From positions 308,501 through 372,500 of the forward strand of contig CALJVT010000002.1 in NCBI GenBank assembly GCA_937773555.1: 64,000 bases of DNA, written 5' to 3'. Under the pieces are notes generated by a model. That model ran no database searches and was not told where the DNA came from. It saw nothing but the letters and a program-made list of their open reading frames with translations. Numbering within the stretch: position 1 is the stretch's first letter; every line of letters begins with the position of its first letter. The stretch is from an uncultured Pseudomonadales bacterium (GTDB lineage: Bacteria > Pseudomonadota > Gammaproteobacteria > Pseudomonadales > Balneatricaceae). Positions 26,746 through 37,185 of the stretch are shown one piece after another. The translations under genes were made by a program, and so were the position numbers.

Positions 26746-29700
26746 TTAAAACTTCTTGCCCACACTGAAGCTTGTTGAGTTACCACTCACGCCACCTGAT
26801 GAAGAGAGGGGTTCTAGAGCACCTGTAAAGTACACACCACCTTCACCTGCATAATCGAAGCCAATGGAGGCAGTTCGATAGGTATCCCCATTGGTGCTGT
26901 CGGTATAAGAACCTGCAGTGCCATTGTTGGTGTAGCCTGCTGTCTTGCCACTGCGCAGAGAACTGCGTTGAGCACCAAGGCTTGCAAAGGTGGTCAGCGT
27001 AGCCGTGTGATACTCAAGACCCACAGTAAAGCCACCTGAGGCTAGCGTCATAGTACGGGCATCCCAAGCAAAGTATTTGCTCTCAGAGTAGGCCCCAATT
27101 CTCTCGTTGCTTAGGCTAGCGTTTAAACCACCTATAAAATTTAGCGTGTCATCTATAGCTTGGCTGTATTGCGCGTTAACACCCACAAGCACTGCCAAAC
27201 CTGAGTAAGAGGCTGTGACGGTCTCAGAGCCAGTGGCTGTGTCGTTATTCATCACCTTGCGTTTGCCATCGTAGGCATTATGACCAATAAAGCCAAAGGC
27301 ATCCACAGACCAAGTGTCAGACGGAACCAGGTCACGCAGCGCTGCACCCAAGTTATAGGACTGTGCAGTAATTTCTTGGTCTTTGGATGGGCTAATGTTG
27401 AGGTTGCTTCTGGACATGTTGAGTACCAAGTCTATATTAAGACTGTCACTGATTGCGACTGGTGTGCCAATAGTTAGGCCAGCGTTGCGAGCATAAAATG
27501 ATGATTGAGTTGTGCTTGCGGCCCGCTTTGATGTCCCGCCGTAGAGGTTGGCCCAGGTGTTGCTCTTGGCCGTCTGCGCGGAGGTCATCGACTCTGCAGC
27601 GGCGTTCGCTTGGCCACTGCCGAACTCCAATGAGTCAATCATGGCGGAGTTCACGGCAAATTGTAGCTCATCTTGCTCCATGGCGTTGCCGCTGCCAACT
27701 GCTGTAACGAGGTTACAGACCGTGACACTCGAAGCTGCGCAGTTTGTACCATTTATGGTGACCTTTGGTTTGCGGCCATCTTGGTCACTGAACGTCCATC
27801 GACCAGCGCCTGTTCCAACGTCTGTTATAGCGCCACCACCACCGACAGAGTAGGCATAGGATGCGCCTTGGCCTAAGTTGAGGGTGAGTTTGTTGTTTGT
27901 TGCTGGAGCGCCTGCTAGAGCGAATGCGGTAATATCACCAATAATGACTGCGCCCTCATCGAGAATGAAGCTGATGTCTGAGCTGATATTATTAAAAAGT
28001 GCGTTTGAGCTTGAATGGGTGGCACTAACTGTCCCGGAAATGGTGATCGTGTTGTCGTTGCCGCTGTTCCAAATGCCGTGTGAAGACTCGCCTTCCGTTG
28101 TAATACTTCCTGACACAGTGGTTGTGTTGTCGTTGCCGTCGTTCCAAATGCCGTTTGAAGACTCGCCTTCCGTTGTAATACTTCCTGACACAGTGGTTGT
28201 GTTGTCATTGCCGTCGTTCCGAATGCCGTGTGACAAGCGGCCATTTGTCACAATACTTCCTGACACAGTAGTCGTGTTGTTGTCGCCGTCGTTCCGAATG
28301 CCGTATGAAGAGCTGCCTTCCGTTGTAATACTTCCTGACACAGTGGTTGTGTTGTCATTGCCGTCGTTCCAAATGCCGTATGAATATGGCCTTCGTCGTA
28401 ATACTTCCTGACACAGTGGTCGTGTTGTCGTTGCCCCTGTTCCAAATGCCGTTTGAAGACTCGCCTTCCGTTGTAATACTTCCTGACACAGTGGTCGTGT
28501 TGTTGCCGTTGTCGCCCATGTTCCGAATGCCGTATGAATTCTGGCCATTCGTCGCAATACTTCCTGACACAGTGGTTGTGTTGTCATTGCCGTCGTTCCG
28601 AATGCCGTGTGAAATCGAGTCATTCGTCGTAATACTTCCTGACACAGTGGTTGTGTTGTTGTTACCAGTGTTCAAAATGCCGTGTGACAGAGGCCTTCTG
28701 TCGTAATACTTCCTGACACAGTGGTTGTGTTGTCGTTGCCGTCGTTCCAAATGCCGTGTGACGAGTGGCCTTCGTCGTAATACTTCCTGACACAGTAGTC
28801 GTGTTGTTGTTACCGTCGTTCAAAATGCCGTGTGAAGACTCGCCTTCTGTTGTAATACTTCCTGACACAGTGGTTGTGTTGTCGTTGCCGTCGTTCCAAA
28901 TGCCGTGTGACAAGCGGCCATTCGTCACAATACTTCCTGACACAGTAGTCGTGTTGCCGTTGTCGCCGTTGTTCCAAATGCCGTGTGAAGATCGCCATTC
29001 GTCGTAATACTTCCTGACACAGTGGTTGTGTTGTTGTCGCCGTCGTTCCAAATGCCGGGTGACTCGGCTTCGTGGTAATACTTCCTGACACAGTAGTCGT
29101 GTTGTTGTTACCAGTCGTTCCAAATGCCGTGTGAAGACTCGCCTTTCGTTGTAATACTTCCTGACACAGTGGTTGTGTTGTCATTGCCGTCGTTCCGAAT
29201 GCCGTATGAAAGTCGGCCATTCGTCACAATACTTCCTGACACAGTAGTCGTGTTGCCGTTGTCGCCTTCGTTCATAATGCCGTGTGAAGATCGCCATTCC
29301 GTTGTAATACTTCCTGACACAGTGGTTGTGTTGTTGGCGCCGTCGTTCAAAATGCCGGGTGAAGACTGGCCTTCTGTTGTAATACTTCCTGACACAGCGG
29401 TTGTGTTGTCATTGCCGTCGTTCCAAATGCCGTGTGACGAGCGGCCATTCGTCGTAATACTTCCTGACACAGTAGTCGTGTTGTTGTTACCGTCGTTCAA
29501 ATGCCGGGTGACTCGGCTTCTGTGGTAATACTTCCTGACACAGTGGTTGTGTTGTTGTCGCCATGTTCCAAATGCCGGAAGACGAGGCTTCTGTGGTAAT
29601 ACTTCCTGACACAGTGGTTGTGTTGTCATTGCCTTGGTTCAAAATGCCGTCTGAAATCCGGCCATTCGTCGCAACACTTCCTGACACAGTGGTTGTGTTG

Positions 29701-30095
29701 TTGTTACCAGTGTTGAAAATTCCGTTTGACAAGACGCCATTTGTCACAATACTTCCTGAACTAGAGACAAAAACGTTGTTGGTGCCGCCAACTGTGTTGA
29801 TACCTACTGTCTGTTCAGCTGTTGTTGTCAATGCAATTCCAAGGCTAACTGTATCAGAGCCGTTGATTGCATCGTCGGTGATCAAAGCTTCTGTATCACC
29901 GTCTATAGTCCCAAGACCGTTTGTAGAGTGATTACTTCCTGTAATTATAAAGTCAGTAGCCAAAACTGGCATTGCTAGGGCGAAGCATAGCAAGCCAGAG
30001 CCTCCAACTAAAAGGCGACTCTTTTTACTTAGTTGTTCACAGCCAAGTGCAGATACTGTTAAACACGCCCCGTTTGTTTTAGTTACCATGACCAT
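26746..30095 (-). pseudogene. Autotransporter with tandem-repeat passenger, broken by multiple frameshifts
   Basis: The 5' end (from 30095) encodes a long signal-peptide-like start (LLVGGSGLLCFALAMPVLA before TDF) and about 100 passenger residues. Then comes an array of 25-residue repeats of the type SITTEGESSHGIWNDGNDNT, like right-handed beta-helix passenger turns. The 3' end (about 28020 to 26746) encodes a passenger tail and an autotransporter beta-barrel of about 280 residues ending in FSVGKKF, with the usual terminal phenylalanine. The reading frame of the repeats changes at several places (near 29560, 29500, 29120, 29060, 29000, 28770, 28690 and 28390), so no single frame joins signal peptide and barrel. 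The first frame stops at 29487. Neighbouring genes are intact, which argues against general sequencing error. It could be a decayed gene, a phase-off variant, or local assembly error in repeats. Confidence 0.8.
28027..29757 (-). repeat. 75-bp tandem repeat array (about 23 units) inside the autotransporter gene
   Basis: The anchor AATACTTCCTGACACAGT (plus strand, with small variants) recurs about 23 times from 28102 to 29748. Twelve of the 22 intervals are exactly 75 bp. Two are other multiples of three (81 at 28475-28556, 78 at 29228-29306), caused by an extra Asp-Asn pair or similar. Eight are not multiples of three (71, 71, 71, 73, 74, 74, 76, 77). A degenerate 24th unit lies near 28030. 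The variable part is the linker between GSITT and GIWN; the NTTTVSGS core is nearly constant. The units abut without unique spacers, so this is not a CRISPR array. Confidence 0.95.
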
Positions 30096-30904
30096 ACTAA
30101 TTAAACTTAAAAAGATAAACTGCCCCTTTGTCTATAAAGCATTCAGGCTAAAGGGCATTTGATTAAAAACTGGCTCTATGCGCGTCTACACTTTTTATCG
30201 ACAGGTTTAGGCCAAACTTAAGGCATAGGCCAAAAAAAACTTATGACCCGTATTTTAGTGTTCATGTACTTAACAGTTGATTGGGTTGTATTAAACTTGG
30301 GAATGACGAGGTTAAAGGGCAAAATAAAAGGTAGTGGTACTTGTGGCTTAGGCCAGTATACATAGGGCTTTTGGGACACCAGAGGTTTGCTAAAGGGGCA
30401 TTAGCCCGACCTAAAGACGAGCTGCGTCTACAGGCTCCCAAACAGCTCCACACTGTTGCTATTCCCGCCATTAAAAAAAGCGTCTGTAGGGCCATTTTTA
30501 GCCTCATCTAAAACCCTAATCTACATGTTTGGGTTAATATTCTTGCGTTGCTTAGGGTGCTTCTATGGAGCTTAAGGAGGTGGTTTTGAGGGTGCTTTCA
30601 GGGGTGTGGTTATTATAGTTTTAAGTAAACATTGTAGGGTCGTTATTGTCATCCTATCTAGGCGTATAGGCACATTTAGACTCACGTCCCTACCGCACTT
30701 AAGACCTAATGCTAACCTCTGGTTTAGTATTGCGACAGACCCTAATTAACCTTGAGTAAGCCTAAGCAGCCGCCACAGTTAACCCAACAACAAGTTACCC
30801 CTTTCGCCCCTATGCTTACCTGAGGTTTGTTAGTAGCCACAGGAATACTTCCCCACCATAGTCATTTAGGCATGGAAATTAAATACGATTAAAAAATACA
30901 TAGT
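30096..30904. other. 809-bp intergenic region, one 5'-leader hairpin, no gene seen
   Basis: Just upstream of the autotransporter start a hairpin can form between TGCCCCTTT (30121-30129) and AAAGGGCA (30150-30157), with one bulge; on the minus strand it would lie in the mRNA leader. The rest has frequent stops. An 81-codon minus-strand frame at 30262-30507 lacks a ribosome-binding site and protein-like composition and is not accepted. Confidence 0.5.
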
Positions 30905-32434
30905 TTAAAACAGTGTTAATTGGTCTTCATCAATCACTATTTTCGATTTATTGGCCCTTTTTTTTCTACTGCCCAGTTTAATATAAACCGAATTTGAGAT
31001 GGCCCTAAAATAGTCGCTTTTGCGCACGTTCGTTAGCTTGTCTTTTGCTTCTTTTGCTGTTGATTCATGGTCGACAATAGGGTGCGAGTAAATAGTGCCT
31101 AATAAAAGTGAATCATCATCCACTAAGTTTTTACCCCACTTCCAGGGCTCGTGAATAAAGGCGTTCGGAAGGTCTTTTAATTCGGGAACCCAGTGCCTTA
31201 TATAATCACCAGTTGGATCATGTTCAATTGATTGTTTAACTGGATTGTAGACACGCATTGAATTTATGCCGGTAACACCTGATTGCATCTGCAGCTGACT
31301 ATAGTGAATGCCGGGGTCGTAATCGGTAAATAGACCGGCTAGATGATGGCCTACAACGCGCCAATCCAACCAAAGCTGATAGCTAGCAAAGCTCACAAGC
31401 ATGGCGCGCATTCGAAAAGTGATCCACCCTTCAGCAATCAAATTGCGCATGCAAGCGTCAATAAATGGGTATCCAGTATGCCCTGAAGCCCATGCTTTAT
31501 ATTTTAGTTCATCGTGTTCACTCTCACGCAGGCCTTCAAAGGCAGGGTGCATACAGTGGGTTTCAATGGAGGGTTGGTCTTCAATTTTTTGTATAAAGTG
31601 ACAGCGCCATGCCAGCCTTGAGTTAAATGCGGTTAAATTGCGACCAAAGCGCTTTTTTTCTTCCGCATTAAGTTGCTGTTTTCTTTTTTTGATTGATTGA
31701 ACAACCTCCCTCACAGAGAGACTTCCCCACGCAAGGTGCGCTGACAATCTCGAACAATAAGTAGACGATAAACCTGGCGCAGAAATATGGTGGAGATATT
31801 GGCTGGACCGATGTTTTAGAAACCCTCTCAAATCGTCAACTGCTTTAACGCGGCCACCTTGCTGCACTGTACCGACAAAAGTTTTACCGAACATAGGATG
31901 GTATTTATCTGGCAAAGGTTCTGATGAGTATTTTAACAAGGGCTTTACGCTGCAGGGCCTTGGTGCAATTCTTTCAGCCATGCGTTTATTTCGAAGAGCC
32001 GACCAATCATCACGAGAGCTAAGCCTTCTAACGACGCCATTGAGTGGGTATTCATGCAGTGGAATATCCAAGGTAGTGCATAACTTATTAACCCTGATAT
32101 CCCTCTGGTAGGTCCAGAGGTTTCCCGTTTCTTCGTGTGCGTATATCGCTTGAACATTATATTCTGAATGCAAGCGAGTGATGACATCACAGGTTTCTCC
32201 TACTTGAACGATAAGAGGTTGTCCCAATTGTGTTAAAGCAATATTGAGGTCTGACAGACAGTCATAAATGAAATGCCAATGACGACTAGAGCTAAAGCTT
32301 TGCTGCCAATAATCAGGCTCCACCACATACAGTGGTATTACGGGCAGGCCTAAATTAGAGGCTGCTAGCAACGGGCTGTGGTCATTGATACGCAGGTCAC
32401 GTTTAAACCATACAATAATAACTGTTTCTTTCAT
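30905..32434 (-). CDS. Cryptochrome/DNA photolyase family protein (FAD-binding)
   Basis: This blue-light flavoprotein of about 509 residues has an N-terminal alpha/beta photolyase domain ([19 protein letters not shown]) and a C-terminal helical FAD-binding domain. Conserved FAD-side segments are [15 protein letters not shown] (about residue 318), [20 protein letters not shown] and the [19 protein letters not shown] region, where related enzymes read D-(W/Y)-(D/E)-P-G. It most likely repairs UV-induced pyrimidine dimers, but the subfamily (CPD, 6-4 or cryptochrome) is not settled from sequence by eye. The open frame can begin at GTG 32446; ATG 32434 giving [15 protein letters not shown] is preferred because the family begins there. 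It stands alone on the minus strand. Confidence 0.88.
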   Translation of the reverse strand: MKETVIIVWFKRDLRINDHSPLLAASNLGLPVIPLYVVEPDYWQQSFSSSRHWHFIYDCLSDLNIALTQLGQPLIVQVGETCDVITRLHSEYNVQAIYAHEETGNLWTYQRDIRVNKLCTTLDIPLHEYPLNGVVRRLSSRDDWSALRNKRMAERIAPRPCSVKPLLKYSSEPLPDKYHPMFGKTFVGTVQQGGRVKAVDDLRGFLKHRSSQYLHHISAPGLSSTYCSRLSAHLAWGSLSVREVVQSIKKRKQQLNAEEKKRFGRNLTAFNSRLAWRCHFIQKIEDQPSIETHCMHPAFEGLRESEHDELKYKAWASGHTGYPFIDACMRNLIAEGWITFRMRAMLVSFASYQLWLDWRVVGHHLAGLFTDYDPGIHYSQLQMQSGVTGINSMRVYNPVKQSIEHDPTGDYIRHWVPELKDLPNAFIHEPWKWGKNLVDDDSLLLGTIYSHPIVDHESTAKEAKDKLTNVRKSDYFRAISNSVYIKLGSRKKRANKSKIVIDEDQLTLF

Positions 32435-32788
32435 AATACTTGTCACTTTTTAAAAAGCGGCGGCAACGCTAAAAGCTGCCCTTGAATTTAAAAATGAATG
32501 TGAATGGTCACACAATGAGCAGGTCATACGTAACAATCCTTGTAGCTATCTATTTTAACAAAAATAAAGTGGGAAAAGAGGCTTTGTGTTTTGTTAACTG
32601 TGCTTAAGTAAATACTTAATGACCCACTTCAGTATGTGCTTTATGACAGACACACCTGACCCGTAACACGTTAATTACGAGAAAATTTTTGGTTTTAATC
32701 TGATAGGTCACTCACGATCTGTTAGGCGAAGGTAGCGGCCGCAGCAACGTATTGGTTACGACTGCTATAAATGGTCTTAGCTTATCGA
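32435..32788. other. 354-bp intergenic region, nothing recognised
   Basis: The stretch between the photolyase and the large coiled-coil gene contains no open frame with a ribosome-binding site, no clear hairpin terminator and no recognised operator. Confidence 0.5.
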
Positions 32789-35700
32789 TTAACGCAACAT
32801 CATGAAATAGGCTAAGTCCAGTAGATATAGATCTTTATCTAACCCCAACTCTGCCACTAAAGGGTTTTTGCCAATGCTGTTAGATGCATAAAAGGTTTCG
32901 TTTCTGCCAGATTTAAATGCTTCAATTTGCACAAATGTTCCAGAAACGTTAACAAAGTCTCCTATACTTACCTTTGCTAATTCGTTGTAGAGCCTCGAGC
33001 TATAGGGAATTGTAGCCACCCAGCTCAATTGATCATCAGAGCCTTCCTCTGTATTCATTGTGCCAGAACCGACAAGAACATCACATGGCAGTTCAGCAAT
33101 TATTGCGGCATCTCCACCGGCCACCTGAGATACCTGTAGCACTTTCACAATCCATTGATCGAGTGAGCCTCGAGGGAGCAGGCTATCTAAGTCTTCTTGG
33201 AAGGATCGATGCACCATGTTGACCCGAATTTGATTATTTGACTTTTCAGCCTTATCTTTCTTGAGTCTAAAGTCGTGGTACAGATCGCAAAATAAACGCT
33301 CTGTAAGTGGCATGTCCACAATCAATGGGCGCCACTCGTCACTTAAGGTTTCCATAAATGAAGAGTCATTTATTTGATTATTCTTGGACTTTACTTTTAC
33401 AACAGCTAATTCATTAGTCAGACGTTTAATTTCAGCATCTTTTGCTGTAATGGTTGTTTCGGCAGTCACCAAGTCTGAGGTGAGTTGGCTTGCCTCAGCA
33501 CTCTTAGACAACAAACTCTGCCTTTGTGTTGTATTTTTTTCAGCTATCTGTTGGTTAAGGCTGTTAACTTGGTCATTCAGTTTAGATACTTTTAGTTTAT
33601 AGGCGGCCTCATCGACTTGTCGCCTAGTGGAAGCCGTTTTAACTAGGCCATTAATTTTAATGGATAGTTGGTTGATCTGATCATCTTTTATGTTTATTAC
33701 ATTGTTGGATTCAGCCGTTTGCCTTTGCAGGTCTTTTATTTCAGCCAGCTGAGCATTGGTTAGCAAAAGGTCAAGCAAGTCTTTTTGTAAATAAAGCTGG
33801 CTACTGACAACCTTATTACTTTGCTCACTACCTATTTTACTTAGCAGTGACTGTATCGCCTTGATGGTTTTGGGCCCAAGTAAACCATCTGGTTGTGAAG
33901 TTGAAAATCCCTCACGCACCAAAAGGTACTGAATTGTTTTAATTTGGGCATTTGTTAATAATTTTACGGAGACCCATGGCCATGTTGTCACATCCTCAAT
34001 ACCTGATGCTTGTGAAAAACCAATCACGCTTGCTTGGTCCATTTCAACGTAAGGTGTTACGCAAGAATTATTAGAGGCAATGGCATATATGTGTTTGAGC
34101 TTTGTACTTACACAAAAACCCAGGGCAATCTTATCAGCGTCCTCAAATGCAGCCAATTCGCTAGTTAGCAGTTTACTATTAAGGTCAGCTATACGCTCCT
34201 TCAACGAGACAACCTCAAGGGTAAGCTGGTTATTACGTTGCTTAGTTTTCTTAACAGTTTTACTTTGGGGCTGGTTTAATGTGGCTTCTGCTGTTTTAGC
34301 ATTCATAGCCATTTGCTGCTTTAATACCCCAACCTCAAGTACAAGCTCCTTGTTACGCTCTTGAGTTTGGCTAACCATTTTACTTTGAGGTGGGTTGTTT
34401 ATTGCTTTGCCTAATTTTGTATTCAGCATAATAAGTTGCTGTTGTTGGCTACTGATTTTTTTTGCGTTATCGATAATTTTAATGACCATTTGGCTACTAG
34501 CCAAAGATAGTTTTTTTGCAGCCATCTCAGCACTGGAAATATAAATAGTGCCAGCATCACAACGTTGATTTGTTTTCGATGGCTTAATAAATGCCTTTGC
34601 TCTGTATCGATAACAGCCGAGGGCCTCTTTTTCTATAAGAGTTTGTGCACTGAAGTTAAAAACACTGTATTGGTCTTTTATTGTTATACTCTTTGGTGTA
34701 AATAAATTCCCTTTAATGGTCATATCAGTTCGTTGAAAGGAAGCCCCCTCTCTCATAAAATCAGCAGTAATCAAAAGCTTAAAATCACCATCATCTGCAT
34801 AGGTTCCAACCACTTGCGTTGGCAGATAATTCTTCATAAAAGATTTTCCACGACTAGCGGTTACTAACTTTCCATTTTCTAATGCGAGTGTAATGTACCC
34901 TAAAGGTGTTTGTTGTTGGCCTTTTACCCGTTGTATGAAAAGGCGATATTTAGTAGAAAATGCCGAAGAGGGTCCTTGGCTGACTAGCTGTGCCTTGGCT
35001 GACAGTTTTTCATTTTCCTCTTTAAGAGAGACGATCCACTCATTTAGTTTTTCAATTCGAAAGGTCAGTGATTTATTTGCGTATGTAAGCTTTTTCGTTG
35101 ATGAAGCTGTGTCTGCAATGAATTTTTCACTTTGCTTTTTCAGGTATGTAGAGCGTTCATTCAATGACTTAACCTGAAATGTTAATTGCTTATTTTTGCT
35201 TTCCAATCCATTTATTAAATCACGTGTTTTAAAGGAGAGTTGGGGGGTGAGTTTTTTTGCGACTATTTTGGCTGTGCTTGCTGATGGCGTCTTATCGTCG
35301 GCAGCGGCCAAAATTTTATTAAGATTGCTAACACTGCCACCATAAGCAGCACGAGTGAAATCACCCACTTTTCTCCAACCAATTTTTGCCCTCGAAGACA
35401 TCCTTGAGTCATTCTCGACTGCATATTTTATGATGTCATTCGAATTGGCCAACATCCACGCTAGCATTATATAATCTTGCTCACTGTTGGCCTTGGCACC
35501 ATATAAAAATTGCGTCATATCCTGTTGGCGGCCATACTTTGCGGCACCAACATACATGCTTACCCCCCAATCTCTCTTGTGTTGCTTATATTTGCCACGT
35601 GAAACTGCCTTGGATATGCTTGCCGCCACACGAGAAGAGGAGTTGGCTATTTTTAACCCCAAATCAGCACGGTTGCCCATGAAGTGGGAGTCGTAAGAGA

Positions 35701-35923
35701 ACTCGACAGAGTTGTTAAGAAACTTTTTACCAAGTACTTTGGTACCATAAAGCTTTACATTCACCACTATCCAAACATCGCTTGCCTTGCGGGCTTCGTT
35801 TGTAGATATAACTATGCGGTTATAAGTGACTGAATCATGCTCAGGGAGCACTATCGCCCCTGCGCCATGGCTGAGTAATGAAATGCTGAACAAAAATGTC
35901 AATACTGCCAGGCGCCACGGCAT
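32789..35923 (-). CDS. Large secreted coiled-coil protein with peptidoglycan-binding-like segment, function unknown
   Basis: This protein of about 1044 residues is not recognised as a whole. It has a signal peptide (RLAVLTFLFSISLLSHGAGA) and an N-terminal region of about 200 residues without a known motif. Heptad-rich segments with N-K-x-L-T-F-x-V-x-x-L repeats follow (about 235-315). A beta-rich middle domain (about 320-480) ends with two cysteines. A second coiled coil carries a 40-residue duplication (PPQSK and QPQSK copies, about 510-590). A segment like a PG_binding_1 domain (LVREGFSTSQPDGLLGPKTI, about 670-690) precedes further coiled coil. A C-terminal domain (about 871-1010) resembles the neighbouring protein at 35940. 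ATG 35923 is favoured by AAGGA upstream; the frame extends to TTG 35929. It lies 16 bp behind the neighbour, so they form an operon. A periplasmic or envelope location is inferred. Confidence 0.8.
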   Translation of the reverse strand: MPWRLAVLTFLFSISLLSHGAGAIVLPEHDSVTYNRIVISTNEARKASDVWIVVNVKLYGTKVLGKKFLNNSVEFSYDSHFMGNRADLGLKIANSSSRVAASISKAVSRGKYKQHKRDWGVSMYVGAAKYGRQQDMTQFLYGAKANSEQDYIMLAWMLANSNDIIKYAVENDSRMSSRAKIGWRKVGDFTRAAYGGSVSNLNKILAAADDKTPSASTAKIVAKKLTPQLSFKTRDLINGLESKNKQLTFQVKSLNERSTYLKKQSEKFIADTASSTKKLTYANKSLTFRIEKLNEWIVSLKEENEKLSAKAQLVSQGPSSAFSTKYRLFIQRVKGQQQTPLGYITLALENGKLVTASRGKSFMKNYLPTQVVGTYADDGDFKLLITADFMREGASFQRTDMTIKGNLFTPKSITIKDQYSVFNFSAQTLIEKEALGCYRYRAKAFIKPSKTNQRCDAGTIYISSAEMAAKKLSLASSQMVIKIIDNAKKISSQQQQLIMLNTKLGKAINNPPQSKMVSQTQERNKELVLEVGVLKQQMAMNAKTAEATLNQPQSKTVKKTKQRNNQLTLEVVSLKERIADLNSKLLTSELAAFEDADKIALGFCVSTKLKHIYAIASNNSCVTPYVEMDQASVIGFSQASGIEDVTTWPWVSVKLLTNAQIKTIQYLLVREGFSTSQPDGLLGPKTIKAIQSLLSKIGSEQSNKVVSSQLYLQKDLLDLLLTNAQLAEIKDLQRQTAESNNVINIKDDQINQLSIKINGLVKTASTRRQVDEAAYKLKVSKLNDQVNSLNQQIAEKNTTQRQSLLSKSAEASQLTSDLVTAETTITAKDAEIKRLTNELAVVKVKSKNNQINDSSFMETLSDEWRPLIVDMPLTERLFCDLYHDFRLKKDKAEKSNNQIRVNMVHRSFQEDLDSLLPRGSLDQWIVKVLQVSQVAGGDAAIIAELPCDVLVGSGTMNTEEGSDDQLSWVATIPYSSRLYNELAKVSIGDFVNVSGTFVQIEAFKSGRNETFYASNSIGKNPLVAELGLDKDLYLLDLAYFMMLR

Positions 35924-35939
35924 AACCAATTCCTTATTT

Positions 35940-36512
35940 TTAGTATTTACTTAACTTGGTCATATTAACAATAAAAGATCCACTGTTCCTGAATTTGTCA
36001 TCATCACCCGCTGCAGTTGGACCATTTTCAAAATCTATTAGATGGCCTGACATTAATACATAGTCGTCATAATCCAGCTTAGACAGCTCTCTATATAAAC
36101 GACTTTCAGGTGTGATGTCCATTGAACGTATTGCGTTGTTGGCCTCTTTGCTACCGTTGCCAGATGCTAGGCTTAGGTTGCACTGAATGCTCACTTCAAC
36201 ACCTACATTCCCGTTTGGGCCCTGGGAAACAGTTCGCATTTTTCCAACCCAATTTTCATACTGGTAACCTGGTAGTAAAGAAATCAAATCTTGCTCTATG
36301 TTATCCAAAGCCACATTCATTTTTATGTCATTGCGTGAATTAATAGCAATATTTAACGCTTCAACATTACTTTCATATACGCGACAAAATTGTTTCTGAG
36401 TTAAAGGTAGATCGATGTCTTGCCAGCCATTTTCGCCTGCCTGGACAGGCCCAGCTATTGTCAGGGCCAGCACTGACCCAAATATTTTCATTCTAATATT
36501 TGTTGTTAACAT
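35940..36512 (-). CDS. Secreted protein sharing a domain with the downstream coiled-coil protein
   Basis: This 190-residue protein of unknown function has a signal peptide (IFGSVLALTIAGPVQAG). The mature part (about 35-175) aligns by eye with the C-terminus of the next protein. Shared positions include LPLT-(Q/E)-x-x-FC-x-x-Y, N-x-I-(K/R)-x-N, DL-x-SLLP, W-x-x-K, VSQ, a later cysteine, SRLY-x-EL-x-K and V-x-(M/V)-SG. Two cysteines at matching places suggest a disulfide in the periplasm. The start at 36512 has an AGGA element; an ATG at 36491 is possible. It is the first gene of a two-gene unit with the 32789-35923 gene. Confidence 0.78.
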   Translation of the reverse strand: MLTTNIRMKIFGSVLALTIAGPVQAGENGWQDIDLPLTQKQFCRVYESNVEALNIAINSRNDIKMNVALDNIEQDLISLLPGYQYENWVGKMRTVSQGPNGNVGVEVSIQCNLSLASGNGSKEANNAIRSMDITPESRLYRELSKLDYDDYVLMSGHLIDFENGPTAAGDDDKFRNSGSFIVNMTKLSKY

Positions 36513-37185
36513 ATTTCTACATCCTATCTATTTATACGACCATCAAGTGGTGGTTACATGCAAACGCCCGATTAACGGTGACCATAAAAATTACGTCAAT
36601 GAACTTTGTGCGCTAATGCTTATGTGCTCTAACACTGCCAACTTCATTTAGTTTATACTATTTTTTATAAGAAAAGTTCTTAATTGGCGCTTCCACCAGT
36701 GTGTTTATAATTGAGTGCCCAGTACTAGAGTCAATTCACAATAGTAAACTATCGATAACTACTCAGCTCAAACTTTTATGGGAGGCATTCCTAGCGGCCC
36801 TCCACCTTTACTCTGGAGACCGCTGACACTAAAGAAGTCATTTTAGTTTGTTTTAAAAGCCTTATTAAGGATAGTAACCTGACGTTAAGGTGCGCTTTAA
36901 AAAAGCCTAAGCTGCAAGGCGTAACTCTAAACTGAGTTTTTATAGAGCATGGATTATATCTCTAGAATCCAGGTGGCTAGGCCCTGAAACGGCATCCCCA
37001 TAATCTCGCTAACGCACTTTTAAGGAGAGTAAAGATAATTATTGCAGGCTTTATAGCCGCATTGTGAATTTGGTTCTGCAATCAATTCACATAGAAAAAC
37101 GCTCATATGTTTGGTTTTAGGCCATCTCCACCTTATCTCTAATAGTGCTGAACTAGAACTTCAGCATTGAAGTGGTTATGATCGT
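36513..37185. other. 673-bp intergenic region, nothing recognised
   Basis: This AT-rich divergent spacer lies between the two-gene secreted unit and the membrane-anchored protein gene. It probably holds promoters for both sides. Short frames exist (for example 22 codons from an ATG near 36777) but none has supporting features, and no tRNA-like or riboswitch-like fold was recognised. Confidence 0.5.

Noticed and set aside
27878-29528. Long plus-strand frames across the repeat array (PDTVVVL-type repeats)
   Set aside because: They are antisense reflections of the 75-bp repeat, without start signals or a recognisable product.
28027-29757. CRISPR array
   Set aside because: The units are tandem and coding, about 75 bp with no unique spacers between short repeats, and no cas genes are present.
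30262-30507. 81-codon minus-strand frame in the 809-bp gap
   Set aside because: No ribosome-binding site, mixed composition and no family resemblance.
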